Below, piece after piece: positions 38,557 through 46,157 of a DNA stretch of 64,000 nucleotides; positions within the stretch are counted from its first letter, which is position 1; each line of letters starts with the position of its first letter. The position numbers were made by a program, and so were the translations under genes. The notes beneath the pieces were generated by a model, which saw only the letters and a program-made list of their open reading frames with translations, ran no database searches and was not told where the DNA came from. The stretch is from Streptomyces sp. DSM 110735 (GTDB lineage Bacteria > Actinomycetota > Actinomycetes > Streptomycetales > Streptomycetaceae): positions 1-64,000 of the forward strand of contig NZ_JACYHF010000010.1 in assembly GCF_016482685.1 (NCBI RefSeq), read 5' to 3'.

Positions 38557-39765
38557 CTACCGCGCCGCTGAAGGCTGCGATGTCGGGTGGGTTCCTGCTT
38601 CGCTGCGCGGTGCGGGCACGGGTGCCCGTCTTACCTGCGCTCCACAGGCTGACACGGCCAGTCCGGCCGCCTTGGCGACGTTGACCGCCGCGTTCACATC
38701 CCGGTCAAGGATGGCCCCGCACGCCGAGCACGTCCACACACGGACGTGCAGGGGCTTGGGGCCGTCCTTGACGCCGCACTGCGAGCACACCTGAGACGTG
38801 GGCTCGAAGCGGCCGATCCGGATGAAGGTGCGCCCGTACCGGGCGGCTTTGTACTCCAGCATGTTCACGAATGCCGACCACCCGGCGTCGTGCACGAATT
38901 TGGCCAGGCGCGTGCGGGCGAGTCCCTTCACCGCCAGGTCCTCCACCGCGATCGCTTGGTTCTCGCCGATCAGCTTCGTGGAGAGCCGGTGGTGGAACTC
39001 GCGGCGCGCGTCGGCGACGCGGGCGTGTGCCCGTGCGACGCGGACCCTGGCCTTGTCCCTGTTCTTGCTGTCCTTCTCTTTGCGGGACAACTCCCGCTGG
39101 GCCTTCTTCAGGCGCTTCTCGGCCCGGCGCAGGAAGCGCGGGCTGTCGATCTTCCGGCCGTCCGAGAGGACCGCGAAGTGCGTCAGGCCCAGGTCGATAC
39201 CCACCTTGGGCGTCACCTCGGGCAGCACCTCCGACGGGTCGGTCTGCACCACAAACGACGCGAAGTACCGGCCCGCGCTGTCCTTGACCACCGTTACCGT
39301 AGACGGCGTCGAGGGCAGCGTCCGCGACCACTTCACTTGCAAGTCGCCGATCTTCGGCAGGCGCAGCTTCCCACCCGGGGTGATCAACCAGCGGGCGTTC
39401 GCGGTGAACCGGACCGTCTGCCGGGTGTCCTTGCGGGACTTGTACCGGGGTGCGCCCATGCGCGGGCGCTTGCCCTTCAGGCCGTCGAAGAAGTTCCGGT
39501 ACGCCGTGTCCAGATCCCGCAGGGACTGCTGCAGGATCACCGCCGACACCTCGGCGAGCCAGGCCCGCTCGGGGGTTTTCTTCGCCTCGGTGATCAGCGT
39601 CTTGGACAGGTCCCCGGTCTTCGGGAACGGCATGTCTTCGCTTCGGGCGGTCTCCCGAGCGCGGAGCGCGTCGTTGTAGACCACCCGCGCGCACCCGAAC
39701 GCCCTCGCCAACGCCGCGCGCTGTCCGGCGCCCGGGTACAGGCGGAAGCTGTACCGAAGCTGCAC
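38557..39765 (-). CDS. tnpB: TnpB, RNA-guided transposon-associated nuclease
   Basis: This is a 402-residue protein of the IS200/IS605 accessory family related to Cas12. The N-terminal part (VQLRYSFRLYPGAGQRAALARAFGCARVVYND) is the conserved HTH region. The RuvC nuclease triad is complete: Asp in KVGIDLGLTHFAVLSDG, Glu in AIAVEDLAVKGL, and Asp in LDRDVNAAVNVA. A four-Cys zinc finger (SQVCSQCGVKDG ... WTCSACGAI) lies between the last two. GTG 39765 is chosen because family members begin MQLRY; another in-frame GTG lies three codons upstream. Length is normal, so the enzyme may be active. It could cut the empty donor site to favour element retention. Confidence 0.93.
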   Translation of the reverse strand: MQLRYSFRLYPGAGQRAALARAFGCARVVYNDALRARETARSEDMPFPKTGDLSKTLITEAKKTPERAWLAEVSAVILQQSLRDLDTAYRNFFDGLKGKRPRMGAPRYKSRKDTRQTVRFTANARWLITPGGKLRLPKIGDLQVKWSRTLPSTPSTVTVVKDSAGRYFASFVVQTDPSEVLPEVTPKVGIDLGLTHFAVLSDGRKIDSPRFLRRAEKRLKKAQRELSRKEKDSKNRDKARVRVARAHARVADARREFHHRLSTKLIGENQAIAVEDLAVKGLARTRLAKFVHDAGWSAFVNMLEYKAARYGRTFIRIGRFEPTSQVCSQCGVKDGPKPLHVRVWTCSACGAILDRDVNAAVNVAKAAGLAVSACGAQVRRAPVPAPRSEAGTHPTSQPSAAR

Positions 39766-39800
39766 ACCGATCACCGTACGCAGCGGGATGGCAAGTATCG

Positions 39801-40118
39801 ATGGGAACATTCATACGATCCATCACCATTGGTCCGTACGCGTGTCCGTCTGGCTTTCGTGACGAAGTACCGGCATACCATCTTCACCGACCGGTACCTG
39901 ACGCGCTGCGAACAGATCATGCGGGCCGTGTGCGAGGACTTCGAGGCCGAGCTGGTCGAGTTCAACGGCGAGGCCAACCACGTCCACCTGCTCGTGAACT
40001 TCCCGCCGAAGGTCGCCGCGTCCAGGCTGGTGAACTCCCTCAAGGGCGTGTCCTCGCGCAGGCTCCGCCAGGAGTTCCCCGATCTCGTCCGCCACTACTG
40101 GCGGGCAGGCCAGAGCAG
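39801..40118 (+). pseudogene. tnpA: tnpA remnant: IS200-type Y1 transposase, frameshifted and 3'-truncated
   Basis: The N-terminal residues read MGTFIRSIT from ATG 39801 in one frame. The conserved body (RLAFVTKYRHTIFTDRYL, CEDFEAELVEFNGEANHVHLLVNFPPKVA, LVNSLKGVSSRRLRQEFPDLVRHYWRA) continues from about 39841 in the next frame, so a one-base indel is likely near 39835. The HUH motif (HVH) is present. The homology stops at about 40110, after HYWRA, where intact relatives continue about 50 residues through the helix bearing the catalytic tyrosine. Sequence after that point reads GQSRTQ and is unrelated. The transposase should be inactive. Confidence 0.8.
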
Positions 40119-40121
40119 AAC

Positions 40122-41213
40122 TCAGATGCGCTTCACTACCGGGCTGAAGCCCGGTGCACTGCGAACAGACCCGGTAGCGCCCGTACGCACCCGGAGGTAG
40201 TAGAAGCGGGTCGTCTGGGCCGGGTTCTGGTTGTCGTCGCTGACCAGGAGCACCTTCAGCCGACCTGTGCCGTCCCGCCCGGTGACCGTCATGCCCTCGA
40301 TGTTGTCCAGCAGCGGGTTGGGCTGGGGCTGGCGGGCGGTCGCGCCGAGGGAGGGGCAGTCGGCGATGTCCGCGAGCGGGGTCTTGCGCAGGAGGCGTAC
40401 GCCAGGCTGTCCGGTGAGGTCCGGGACGCGTGAGGTGTCGGTGGCGTGGCGCGGGTCGGCCAGGTAGAGCCGGACGGTGTTGCCGACGCCCGCCGTGAAG
40501 CCGCGCTCCAGCACGAGGAGGCGCCCGTCGGGGGTGGACTGCACCTCGGGCACGCCGAGGCTCGGGTCGTCGGTGCGGTACGCGTACTGCGCGCCGAGCC
40601 GGAACCGCCCGTGCTCCCGCGTCCACGTCTGGAAGCGGACGGTGCCGGGGTCGTCCCCGTCGAGCGCGTACTCCATCGAGGCGAGCAGGGTGTGCCCGCC
40701 GGGCAGCAGGGTCAGCCCCTCGAAGGTCTGGTTGGCGGTGGCGCGTCCGGCGGGGGCGACGCGGAGGTCGTCGGGGACGGGCAGCCGCTCCAGGATCTTC
40801 CCCGCGCGGGAGTACCGCCGTACGGACGGCTCGGTCTCGGACGTCACCAGCCGGGTGCCGTCCCGGTCCACGGCGAGTCCCTCGGAGTCCAGCTCCTTTC
40901 CGCTCTCGTCGGCGAGGTTGGTCGCGCCGGTGGGCCGCAGGGTCTTCGCGTCCAGCCGGAACAGCGTGGAGCGGTCCGCGAGCGCGGCGAGCGATCCGTC
41001 GCGGTCCACGGCGAGGGCGGAGAGGTTGCCGACGTAACTGCCGTCGTACGTCGTCTTGTCGAGCGCGTCGGAGAAGCGGTCGAGGGTGACGGCGGGGGAA
41101 CAGGCGTGATTCCGCGATGCGTTGGCGTGCGCCGCCGCTCCAGGTGCCGCGAGGCAGAACGCGGCGGCGAGGGTTGCGGAGAGGACGGGGCGGGTTCTCC
41201 TGCGCAAGGTCAT
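40122..41213 (-). CDS. Secreted phytase-like esterase-domain protein with IS-derived C-terminus
   Basis: This is a 363-residue protein. Residues 1-29 are a signal peptide (RRRTRPVLSATLAAAFCLAAPGAAAHA). The rest is the beta-propeller 'esterase-like activity of phytase' domain: DGSYVGNLSALAVDRDGSLAALAD, SEGLAVDRDG, TFEGLTLLPGGHTLLASMEYAL, LLDNIEGMTV and LLVSDDNQNPAQTTRFYYL. These proteins act outside the cell, possibly on phosphate esters; the true substrate is unknown. The final 15-20 residues (from about VRTGATG to the stop) are encoded by the inserted IS element, including its hairpin. The original end was therefore replaced, but all propeller motifs remain. ATG 41213 starts the signal peptide. 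Confidence 0.82.
   Translation of the reverse strand: MTLRRRTRPVLSATLAAAFCLAAPGAAAHANASRNHACSPAVTLDRFSDALDKTTYDGSYVGNLSALAVDRDGSLAALADRSTLFRLDAKTLRPTGATNLADESGKELDSEGLAVDRDGTRLVTSETEPSVRRYSRAGKILERLPVPDDLRVAPAGRATANQTFEGLTLLPGGHTLLASMEYALDGDDPGTVRFQTWTREHGRFRLGAQYAYRTDDPSLGVPEVQSTPDGRLLVLERGFTAGVGNTVRLYLADPRHATDTSRVPDLTGQPGVRLLRKTPLADIADCPSLGATARQPQPNPLLDNIEGMTVTGRDGTGRLKVLLVSDDNQNPAQTTRFYYLRVRTGATGSVRSAPGFSPVVKRI
40138..40155. repeat. Subterminal hairpin of the IS element (left-end type)
   Basis: ACCGGGCTGAAGCCCGGT is a perfect 8-bp stem with a two-base loop. Imperfect palindromes recognised by TnpA sit close to each end of IS200/IS605 elements, so this is probably the left-end structure. 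It is retained although the adjacent part of tnpA is deleted. Confidence 0.6.
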
Positions 41214-41277
41214 GGGGGTCACGGTAGGGGGCGGGACCCAAGGACGCACAGCGGTACGGCTGTTGACGCATGAGCAC

Positions 41278-41314
41278 GGGCCCGGTTCCTCCGGTGGACG
41301 GAGGAACCGGGCCC
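41278..41314 (-). terminator. Strong hairpin after the serine hydrolase gene
   Basis: A perfect 15-bp stem (41278-41292 with 41300-41314) with a seven-base loop begins 14 bases after the stop at 41329. Confidence 0.82.
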
Positions 41315-41328
41315 GTGACGAGGGGGTG

Positions 41329-42246
41329 TCAGCCCTGCGGTGGCGTGGCCACGACGGCCTCGCGCGGGGTGCTGGTCGGGACGTAGACGGCGGACTTGGA
41401 CGCCGTCGGGACCAGGTCCTTGTGGATGACCTTGGAGACGTTCTGGATGGTGGTGACGCCGTAGTCCATCGTGCTGTTGTCCTGCGTCAGCACGGTGAGC
41501 ATGTAGTCGTGCCCGGCGCCGTCGAAGGTGCCGAGGCTGTGGACGCGCCAGCCGTGGGTCGAGCGCTGGAGCCAGCCGTTCTTGACGTGCACGGCGACCG
41601 TGGAGGGGGCGCCTGCCGGGGTGCCCCAGCGCTGGGAGGAGACGACCTGGCCCATGAGCTTGAGGATGTACGCCCGCGAACTGTCGCTCAGCACGCTGTT
41701 CTTGGCGGTGACGAGCTTGAGCAGCTTCTGCTCGTCGGTGACGTTGATCTGGGTCAGTCCCCAGTAACCGTCCGCCCCCGGCGTGGTCTTGGTCATCTTG
41801 GCCGCCGCCAGGAAGCCCTTGACCTTGGTCACGCCGAGCTGCTTCCACAGCTTGCTGGTGGCGGTGTTGTCCGACTGCGTGATCATCGCCTTGGCGAGCG
41901 TGGTCTCGGTGCTCGTCAGGTACCGGTTGTGCTTCTTGGCGTCCCAGAGCAGCGTGGCGAGCACGGTGACCTTGACGGTGCTGGCCGAGTCGTACGCGCT
42001 GGTCGCCCGCAGGGAGCAGGTGGTGCCGGTCGAGCGGTCGTACACACCGAGCGCGACACTGCTCTTCCGCTTCGCCAGCGCCGCCGTGATGTCCTTCTCC
42101 AGCTTGTCCGCCAGCCCCGCCTTCGACGACGTACAACTGACGGCCGAGGCCGCGGACGCCGGAGTGGCGGCCACGGCCGGTATGAGCAACGCGACACCGA
42201 GCGCGGCGGCGACCGCTCCGGTACGACGTGGAGTCCGGGATTTCAT
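41329..42246 (-). CDS. Secreted beta-lactamase-fold serine hydrolase
   Basis: This is a 305-residue exported protein with a signal peptide of about 32 residues (TPRRTGAVAAALGVALLIPAVAATPASA). The class A beta-lactamase/penicillin-recognising fold is indicated by SASTVKVTVL (Ser-x-x-Lys), QSDNTATSKLW (Ser-Asp-Asn) and NGWLQRSTHGWRVHSLG in the position of the KTG strand. The classical class A Glu166 loop is not clear, and the KTG triad is changed to KNG, so real beta-lactam hydrolysis is doubtful; a D,D-peptidase or orphan serine hydrolase is as likely. ATG 42246 opens the signal sequence. It is monocistronic, with its own terminator. Confidence 0.82.
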   Translation of the reverse strand: MKSRTPRRTGAVAAALGVALLIPAVAATPASAASAVSCTSSKAGLADKLEKDITAALAKRKSSVALGVYDRSTGTTCSLRATSAYDSASTVKVTVLATLLWDAKKHNRYLTSTETTLAKAMITQSDNTATSKLWKQLGVTKVKGFLAAAKMTKTTPGADGYWGLTQINVTDEQKLLKLVTAKNSVLSDSSRAYILKLMGQVVSSQRWGTPAGAPSTVAVHVKNGWLQRSTHGWRVHSLGTFDGAGHDYMLTVLTQDNSTMDYGVTTIQNVSKVIHKDLVPTASKSAVYVPTSTPREAVVATPPQG

Positions 42247-42436
42247 GTCCAGTTGACTAACGGACCCTGGCGGGGGTTGCACGGACCCTGTCCGAATTCG
42301 CACGACTTCCCCTCACAACTTGCCCACGCCTGACTGGTTCTTTACTGGTGCTTGATGTTGCTTCCGATTGCGAACGGTGCGGTCGAACTGGGGTCTTCGG
42401 GTTGGTGAGCCGACGAGGCGAGCGACTCCGCACTGA

Positions 42437-42625
42437 CCGGGACGGCGTTCGGCGGTGCCCTCGGTGGCGGCGGAGCTGCCGATCACGACGGGCGCGATGA
42501 CCGGCACGGGTGCGGTCGCGGTCCTGGGCGGGCTGAAGACGGCGATCGCGATGAACGCGGCGCTGGTGCTCCTGGGGGTGCTTACCAGCGCGGGGTTCCT
42601 CCGGGGCGGCTCCGAGCGCCCCTAG
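42437..42625 (+). pseudogene. Degenerate C-terminal fragment of a membrane protein (transporter-like)
   Basis: The 487-base gap between two divergent genes contains a plus-strand frame ending at TAG 42623-42625. It reads VAAELPITTGAMTGTG then AVLGGLKTAIAMNAALVLLG and VLTSAGFLRGG, which looks like the last one or two membrane helices of a permease, perhaps of the MFS drug-exporter kind. There is no start codon with a ribosome-binding site, and a stop codon interrupts the frame at 42434. Third-position GC is high as in real genes. It seems to be what is left of a deleted gene, and nothing else is visible in the rest of the gap. Confidence 0.45.
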
Positions 42626-42733
42626 GTCGTGTTCCGCCCGCCGTTCAGTCGTCCGCGCAGGAGTGCCGGCATGTCCGGCCGGGCGGGAGGAATTGCCGGG
42701 CGCCTTGGGCGCCCCGCTCGCTACGGTTCCTCC

Positions 42734-43432
42734 ATGGCGAACTTCGTACTGGTCGCGGGCGCACGCCTCGGCTCCTGGGCATGGGACGACGTCGTACCGC
42801 ATCTGCGGGCAGCCGGGCACGGGGTGCACCCGTTGACGCTCTCCGGTCTCGCCGATCGGCAGGGTGTCCCGGCCGGGCAGCAGACGCATGTCCAGGACAT
42901 CGTCGACGAGGTCGGACGGCACGATCTGCGTGATGTCGTCCTGGTGGGGCACAGCTACGCCGGAATTCCCGTCGGGCAGGCGGCGGAGCGGATCGGGGAG
43001 CGGGTGACGCACACCGTGTTCGTCGACTCCAGCGTTCCGGCGGACGGCGAGTCGTTCGTGTCGCAGTGGCCGGACGGCGGGGCCGCCGTGGAGGCGTCCA
43101 TCGCCGGGAACCAGGGTTTCTGGCCGCTCGTCTCCGCGTCCCATTTCGACGGGCACGGCCTCGCCGAGGAGCAGATCGCGCGGATCGTGGACAACGCCAC
43201 GCCCCACCCCGGCCGCACCCTGACCGAGCCCGCCGTGCTCACCCGGCCGCTCGGCGAGCTGAAGGCGACCTACGTCCTGTGCGAACTCGCCGGGGACGAA
43301 CTAGACGACGAGGTAGCCGAGTTGGTGGTCGACGGGCACTGGCGGCTCGTCCGGATGGGCACCGGGCACTGGCCGATGTTCTCCCGGCCGCGCGAGCTGG
43401 CAGAGGTGCTGCTCGGCGCGGCCGGGGAGTGA
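42734..43432 (+). CDS. Alpha/beta hydrolase (small esterase family)
   Basis: This is a 232-residue cytoplasmic hydrolase. Seen are the oxyanion region FVLVAGARLGSWAWDDVVPHL, the nucleophile elbow VLVGHSYAGIP (Ser at about residue 75), FVDSSVPADGESF and the terminal catalytic His in MGTGHWPMFSRPRELAEVL. The type resembles plant methyl-esterase-like and actinobacterial small hydrolases; the substrate is unknown. ATG 42734 opens the conserved strand. Its stop lies six bases from the stop of the convergent ThDP-enzyme gene, with no room for separate terminators. Confidence 0.85.
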   Translation: MANFVLVAGARLGSWAWDDVVPHLRAAGHGVHPLTLSGLADRQGVPAGQQTHVQDIVDEVGRHDLRDVVLVGHSYAGIPVGQAAERIGERVTHTVFVDSSVPADGESFVSQWPDGGAAVEASIAGNQGFWPLVSASHFDGHGLAEEQIARIVDNATPHPGRTLTEPAVLTRPLGELKATYVLCELAGDELDDEVAELVVDGHWRLVRMGTGHWPMFSRPRELAEVLLGAAGE

Positions 43433-43438
43433 CGCCGG

Positions 43439-45124
43439 TCAGTCCAGGTGTGTCGGTGCGAACATCCGCAGTACCGCCGGGAGTACGACCACGGAAGGTC
43501 CCGGAGTCGCCAGCGCCTTCGACAGGTCCGTCTCCAGGGTCTTTGGGGAGGTCAGGACGCCGGGGACGCCGAAGGACTCCGCGAGGGCGACGTAGTCCGG
43601 GCGGGTCAGTTCCGTCGCGGTGGGTTCGCCGAAGGCGTCCGTCATGTATTCGCGGAGGATGCCGTAGCCGCCGTCGTCGACGATGAGCCAGGTGACCGGG
43701 AGGTCGTACTGGCGGGCGGTCGCCAGTTCCGCGATGGAGTAGAGGGCGCCGCCGTCGCCGGAGACGGCGAGGACCGGGCGGGTGGGGTCGGCGGCGGCAG
43801 CGCCGAGGGCGGCGGGGAAGCCGTAGCCGAGGCCGCCCGCGCCCTGGGCGGAGTGCATGGTGTTGGAGCCGCGGGGGTCGAAGGCGGACCAGGCCCAGTA
43901 GGCGAGGATCGTCATGTCCCAGAAGGACGGGGAGCCGGGAGGCAGCGCCTTGCGTACCGACGCCAGCACGTCCTGTTCCAGGGTGAGTTCCTGGGAGGAG
44001 ATGCGTGCCGTGACCTTGTCCAGCAGTTCTCGTACCCGCGCGGGAGCCGTCTCGTCCGTCCGCGGCGACACCGTCTCCAGCAGCGCCTGAAGCGCGAGGC
44101 GGGCGTCCGCGTGGATGCCCAGTGCCGGGTGGTTGGACTCCAGCTTGCCGAGGTCCGCCTCGATCTGGATGACCCGGCCGCGCGGCTTGAACGTGTGGTA
44201 GTTCGAGGAGAGTTCACCGAGTCCGGAGCCGACGACGAGGAGAACGTCCGCGTCCTCCAGGAAGTCCGTCGTGTGCCGGTCCTCCAGCCAGGACTGGAGG
44301 GACAGCGGGTGCTCCCAGGGGAAGGCGCCCTTGCCACCGAAGGTGGTCACCACGGGGGCGTCCAGCGCCTCCGCGAGCCCCAGCAGCTTGCCCGAGGCGT
44401 CCGACCGTACGACTCCGCCACCCGCGATGATCGCGGGACGCTCCGCACGGGACAGCAAGTCCGCCGCGACCGCCGTGAGTTCGACGCGCGGGACCAGTTC
44501 CTCCGGGGTCGCGTCCGGTGCCGTCACCACCGGCAGCGAGGTCTCCGCGAGCAGCACGTCCTGCGGGATCTCCACCCACACCGGACCGTGCGGAGCGGTC
44601 AGCGCGGAGCGCCACGCCTCCGCGATCGCCGACGGGATCTGCGACTGCGAGCGGACCGTGTGAACCGACTTCACCACGCCCCGGAACGACGCCGACTGGT
44701 CCGGGAGTTCGTGCAGATAACCGTGGCGGCCACCGCCCAGCCCCGCCGTCGGGATCTGGCTGCTGATCGCCAGGACCGGCGCCGACGCCGACGCCGCCTC
44801 CTGGAGCGCGGCCAGCGAGGTCAGCGCGCCCGGACCCGTGGAGAGCAGCAGCGGCGCCGCCTCCCCCGTGATCCTGCCGTACGCGTCCGCCGCGAAACCC
44901 GCGTTGTTCTCCACCCGCAGCCCGATGTAGCGCAGCGCGGAGCGGCGCAGGGCGTCGAACATGCCGAGGGCGTGCTGGCCGGGCAGCCCGAAGACGGTCG
45001 TCGCGCCGAGCCCGGCCAGCGTCTCCACGACCAGGTCGCCGCCGTTGCGCCCGGGAGGAGGGTTCAGGGCGGCGGAGATCTGCGCCTCGGTCGGGCGGAG
45101 CACCAGGTCGTGGTCGTGAGTCAC
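43439..45124 (-). CDS. ThDP-dependent enzyme, acetolactate-synthase/2-keto-acid decarboxylase family
   Basis: This is a 561-residue enzyme with the three domains of the family. The N-terminal domain has GLPGQHALGMFDAL and catalytic Glu72 in RVENNAGFAADAYGR; the middle domain has IIAGGGVVRS; the C-terminal cofactor domain has SGDGGALYSIAELATA and TWLIVDDGGYGILREY. It lies five bases downstream of a ureohydrolase gene and in one operon with a symporter. True acetolactate synthase is unlikely, because there is no small subunit and no link to valine genes. A decarboxylase acting on a guanidino or amino-acid-derived keto acid, as AruI does on 2-ketoarginine, fits the context. That is inference. 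The start GTG 45124 follows GGAAGGA. Confidence 0.85.
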   Translation of the reverse strand: MTHDHDLVLRPTEAQISAALNPPPGRNGGDLVVETLAGLGATTVFGLPGQHALGMFDALRRSALRYIGLRVENNAGFAADAYGRITGEAAPLLLSTGPGALTSLAALQEAASASAPVLAISSQIPTAGLGGGRHGYLHELPDQSASFRGVVKSVHTVRSQSQIPSAIAEAWRSALTAPHGPVWVEIPQDVLLAETSLPVVTAPDATPEELVPRVELTAVAADLLSRAERPAIIAGGGVVRSDASGKLLGLAEALDAPVVTTFGGKGAFPWEHPLSLQSWLEDRHTTDFLEDADVLLVVGSGLGELSSNYHTFKPRGRVIQIEADLGKLESNHPALGIHADARLALQALLETVSPRTDETAPARVRELLDKVTARISSQELTLEQDVLASVRKALPPGSPSFWDMTILAYWAWSAFDPRGSNTMHSAQGAGGLGYGFPAALGAAAADPTRPVLAVSGDGGALYSIAELATARQYDLPVTWLIVDDGGYGILREYMTDAFGEPTATELTRPDYVALAESFGVPGVLTSPKTLETDLSKALATPGPSVVVLPAVLRMFAPTHLD

Positions 45125-45129
45125 TGCGC

Positions 45130-46101
45130 TTACGCGTCCTTCCGGGCCGCCGCGATCTGACGGCTCATGATGGTGGTCAGTTCGTACGCGGTGTGGGACG
45201 CCGCGACCGAGGTGATCTCGGCGTGGTCGTACGCCGGGGCGACCTCGACCACGTCCGCCGAGACCAGGTTGCACGAGGCGAGCCCGCGCAGGATCTCCAG
45301 CAGCTCGCGGGAGGTCATGCCGCCCGCCTCGGGGGTGCCGGTGCCGGGGGCGTGGGCGGGGTCGAGGCAGTCGATGTCGATGGAGATGTACAGCGGGCGG
45401 TCCCCGATGCGCTGGCGCAACTGGTCGGCGACCTCGTCGGCGCCCCGGCGGTAGACGTCCGCCGAGGTGACGATGCCGAAGCCCATCTTCTCGTCGTCCG
45501 TGAGGTCCTGCTTGCCGTACAGCGGACCGCGCGTGCCGACGTGGGAGAGCGCGGAGGTGTCGAGGATGCCCTCCTCCACCGCCCGGCGGAACGGCGTGCC
45601 GTGCGTGTACTCGGCGCCGAAGTAGGTGTCCCAGGTGTCGAGGTGCGCGTCGAAGTGGAGCAGCGCGACCGGACCGTGCTTCTTGGCGACGGAGCGCAGC
45701 AGCGGCAGCGCGATGGTGTGGTCGCCGCCCAGCGTCATCAGGCGGGCGCCGGTGCCGAGCAGGTCGTCCGCCGCCGCCTCGATGGTGTCGACAGCCTCGT
45801 TGATGTTGAACGGGTTCACCGCGATGTCGCCGCCGTCCGCGACCTGCGCGAGGGCGAAGGGGGAGGCGTCCTGCGCGGGGTTGTACGGGCGCAGCAGCCG
45901 GGACGCCTCGCGGATGGCGTTGCCGCCGAAGCGGGCGCCCGGCCGGTACGAGACGCCGGAGTCGAACGGCACACCGACCACGGCGACGTCGGCGCGGCCG
46001 ACCTCGTCGAGGCGGGGCAGCCGGGCGAAGGTCGCGGGGCCCGCGTAGCGCGGGACGCGGGAGGAGTCGACGGGCCCGCGGGGCGTCTCGGAGCTGCTCA
46101 T
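45130..46101 (-). CDS. speB: Agmatinase-family ureohydrolase
   Basis: This is a 323-residue di-manganese enzyme that removes urea from a guanidino compound (agmatine, guanidinobutyrate or similar). The metal ligands are all present: His128 in GGDHTIALPLL, Asp151, His153 and Asp155 in HFDAHLDTWD, and Asp242 and Asp244 in SIDIDCLDPAHAPGTGTPEAGG. GVPFDSGVSYRPGARFGGNAIRE is the usual N-terminal motif. The family includes agmatinases and guanidinobutyrases that cannot be told apart by eye. ATG 46101 follows GAAGG. It is the middle gene of the symporter-ureohydrolase-ThDP enzyme operon. Confidence 0.9.
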   Translation of the reverse strand: MSSSETPRGPVDSSRVPRYAGPATFARLPRLDEVGRADVAVVGVPFDSGVSYRPGARFGGNAIREASRLLRPYNPAQDASPFALAQVADGGDIAVNPFNINEAVDTIEAAADDLLGTGARLMTLGGDHTIALPLLRSVAKKHGPVALLHFDAHLDTWDTYFGAEYTHGTPFRRAVEEGILDTSALSHVGTRGPLYGKQDLTDDEKMGFGIVTSADVYRRGADEVADQLRQRIGDRPLYISIDIDCLDPAHAPGTGTPEAGGMTSRELLEILRGLASCNLVSADVVEVAPAYDHAEITSVAASHTAYELTTIMSRQIAAARKDA

Positions 46102-46157
46102 GCTGAAATGCCTTCTTCCTTGCGCTTCGTCGCGCATGTACTGCTTTCCGTACGACT

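Larger units (their letters stand above)
38519..40185 (-). mobile_element. IS200/IS605-family element with TnpB and a defective TnpA
   Basis: About 1.65 kb contain a divergent tnpA/tnpB pair, the arrangement of IS605-type elements. The left boundary (the element's right end, behind tnpB) is set at 38519 because TTGACATCC at 38519-38527 is the inverted form of the GGATGTCAA terminus common in these elements in Streptomyces. The other boundary is uncertain, between the hairpin ending at 40155 and about 40190, within the coding end of the esterase-like gene. Such elements move as single strands, make no target duplication and have no inverted termini. With tnpA broken, it could move only with help in trans. 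Confidence 0.82.

Noticed and set aside
38238..40185. A prophage remnant
   Set aside because: Only a single capsid-type module is present, next to an IS element. There is no integrase, tail, portal or lysis gene and no attachment-site repeat.
41329..42246. Calling the serine hydrolase a class A beta-lactamase resistance gene
   Set aside because: The Ser-x-x-Lys and Ser-Asp-Asn motifs are there, but the Glu166 loop and the KTG triad are not clear, so resistance cannot be claimed.
43439..45124. Calling the ThDP enzyme acetolactate synthase (ilvB)
   Set aside because: There is no regulatory subunit or branched-chain biosynthesis gene next to it, and it is cotranscribed with a ureohydrolase and a symporter.
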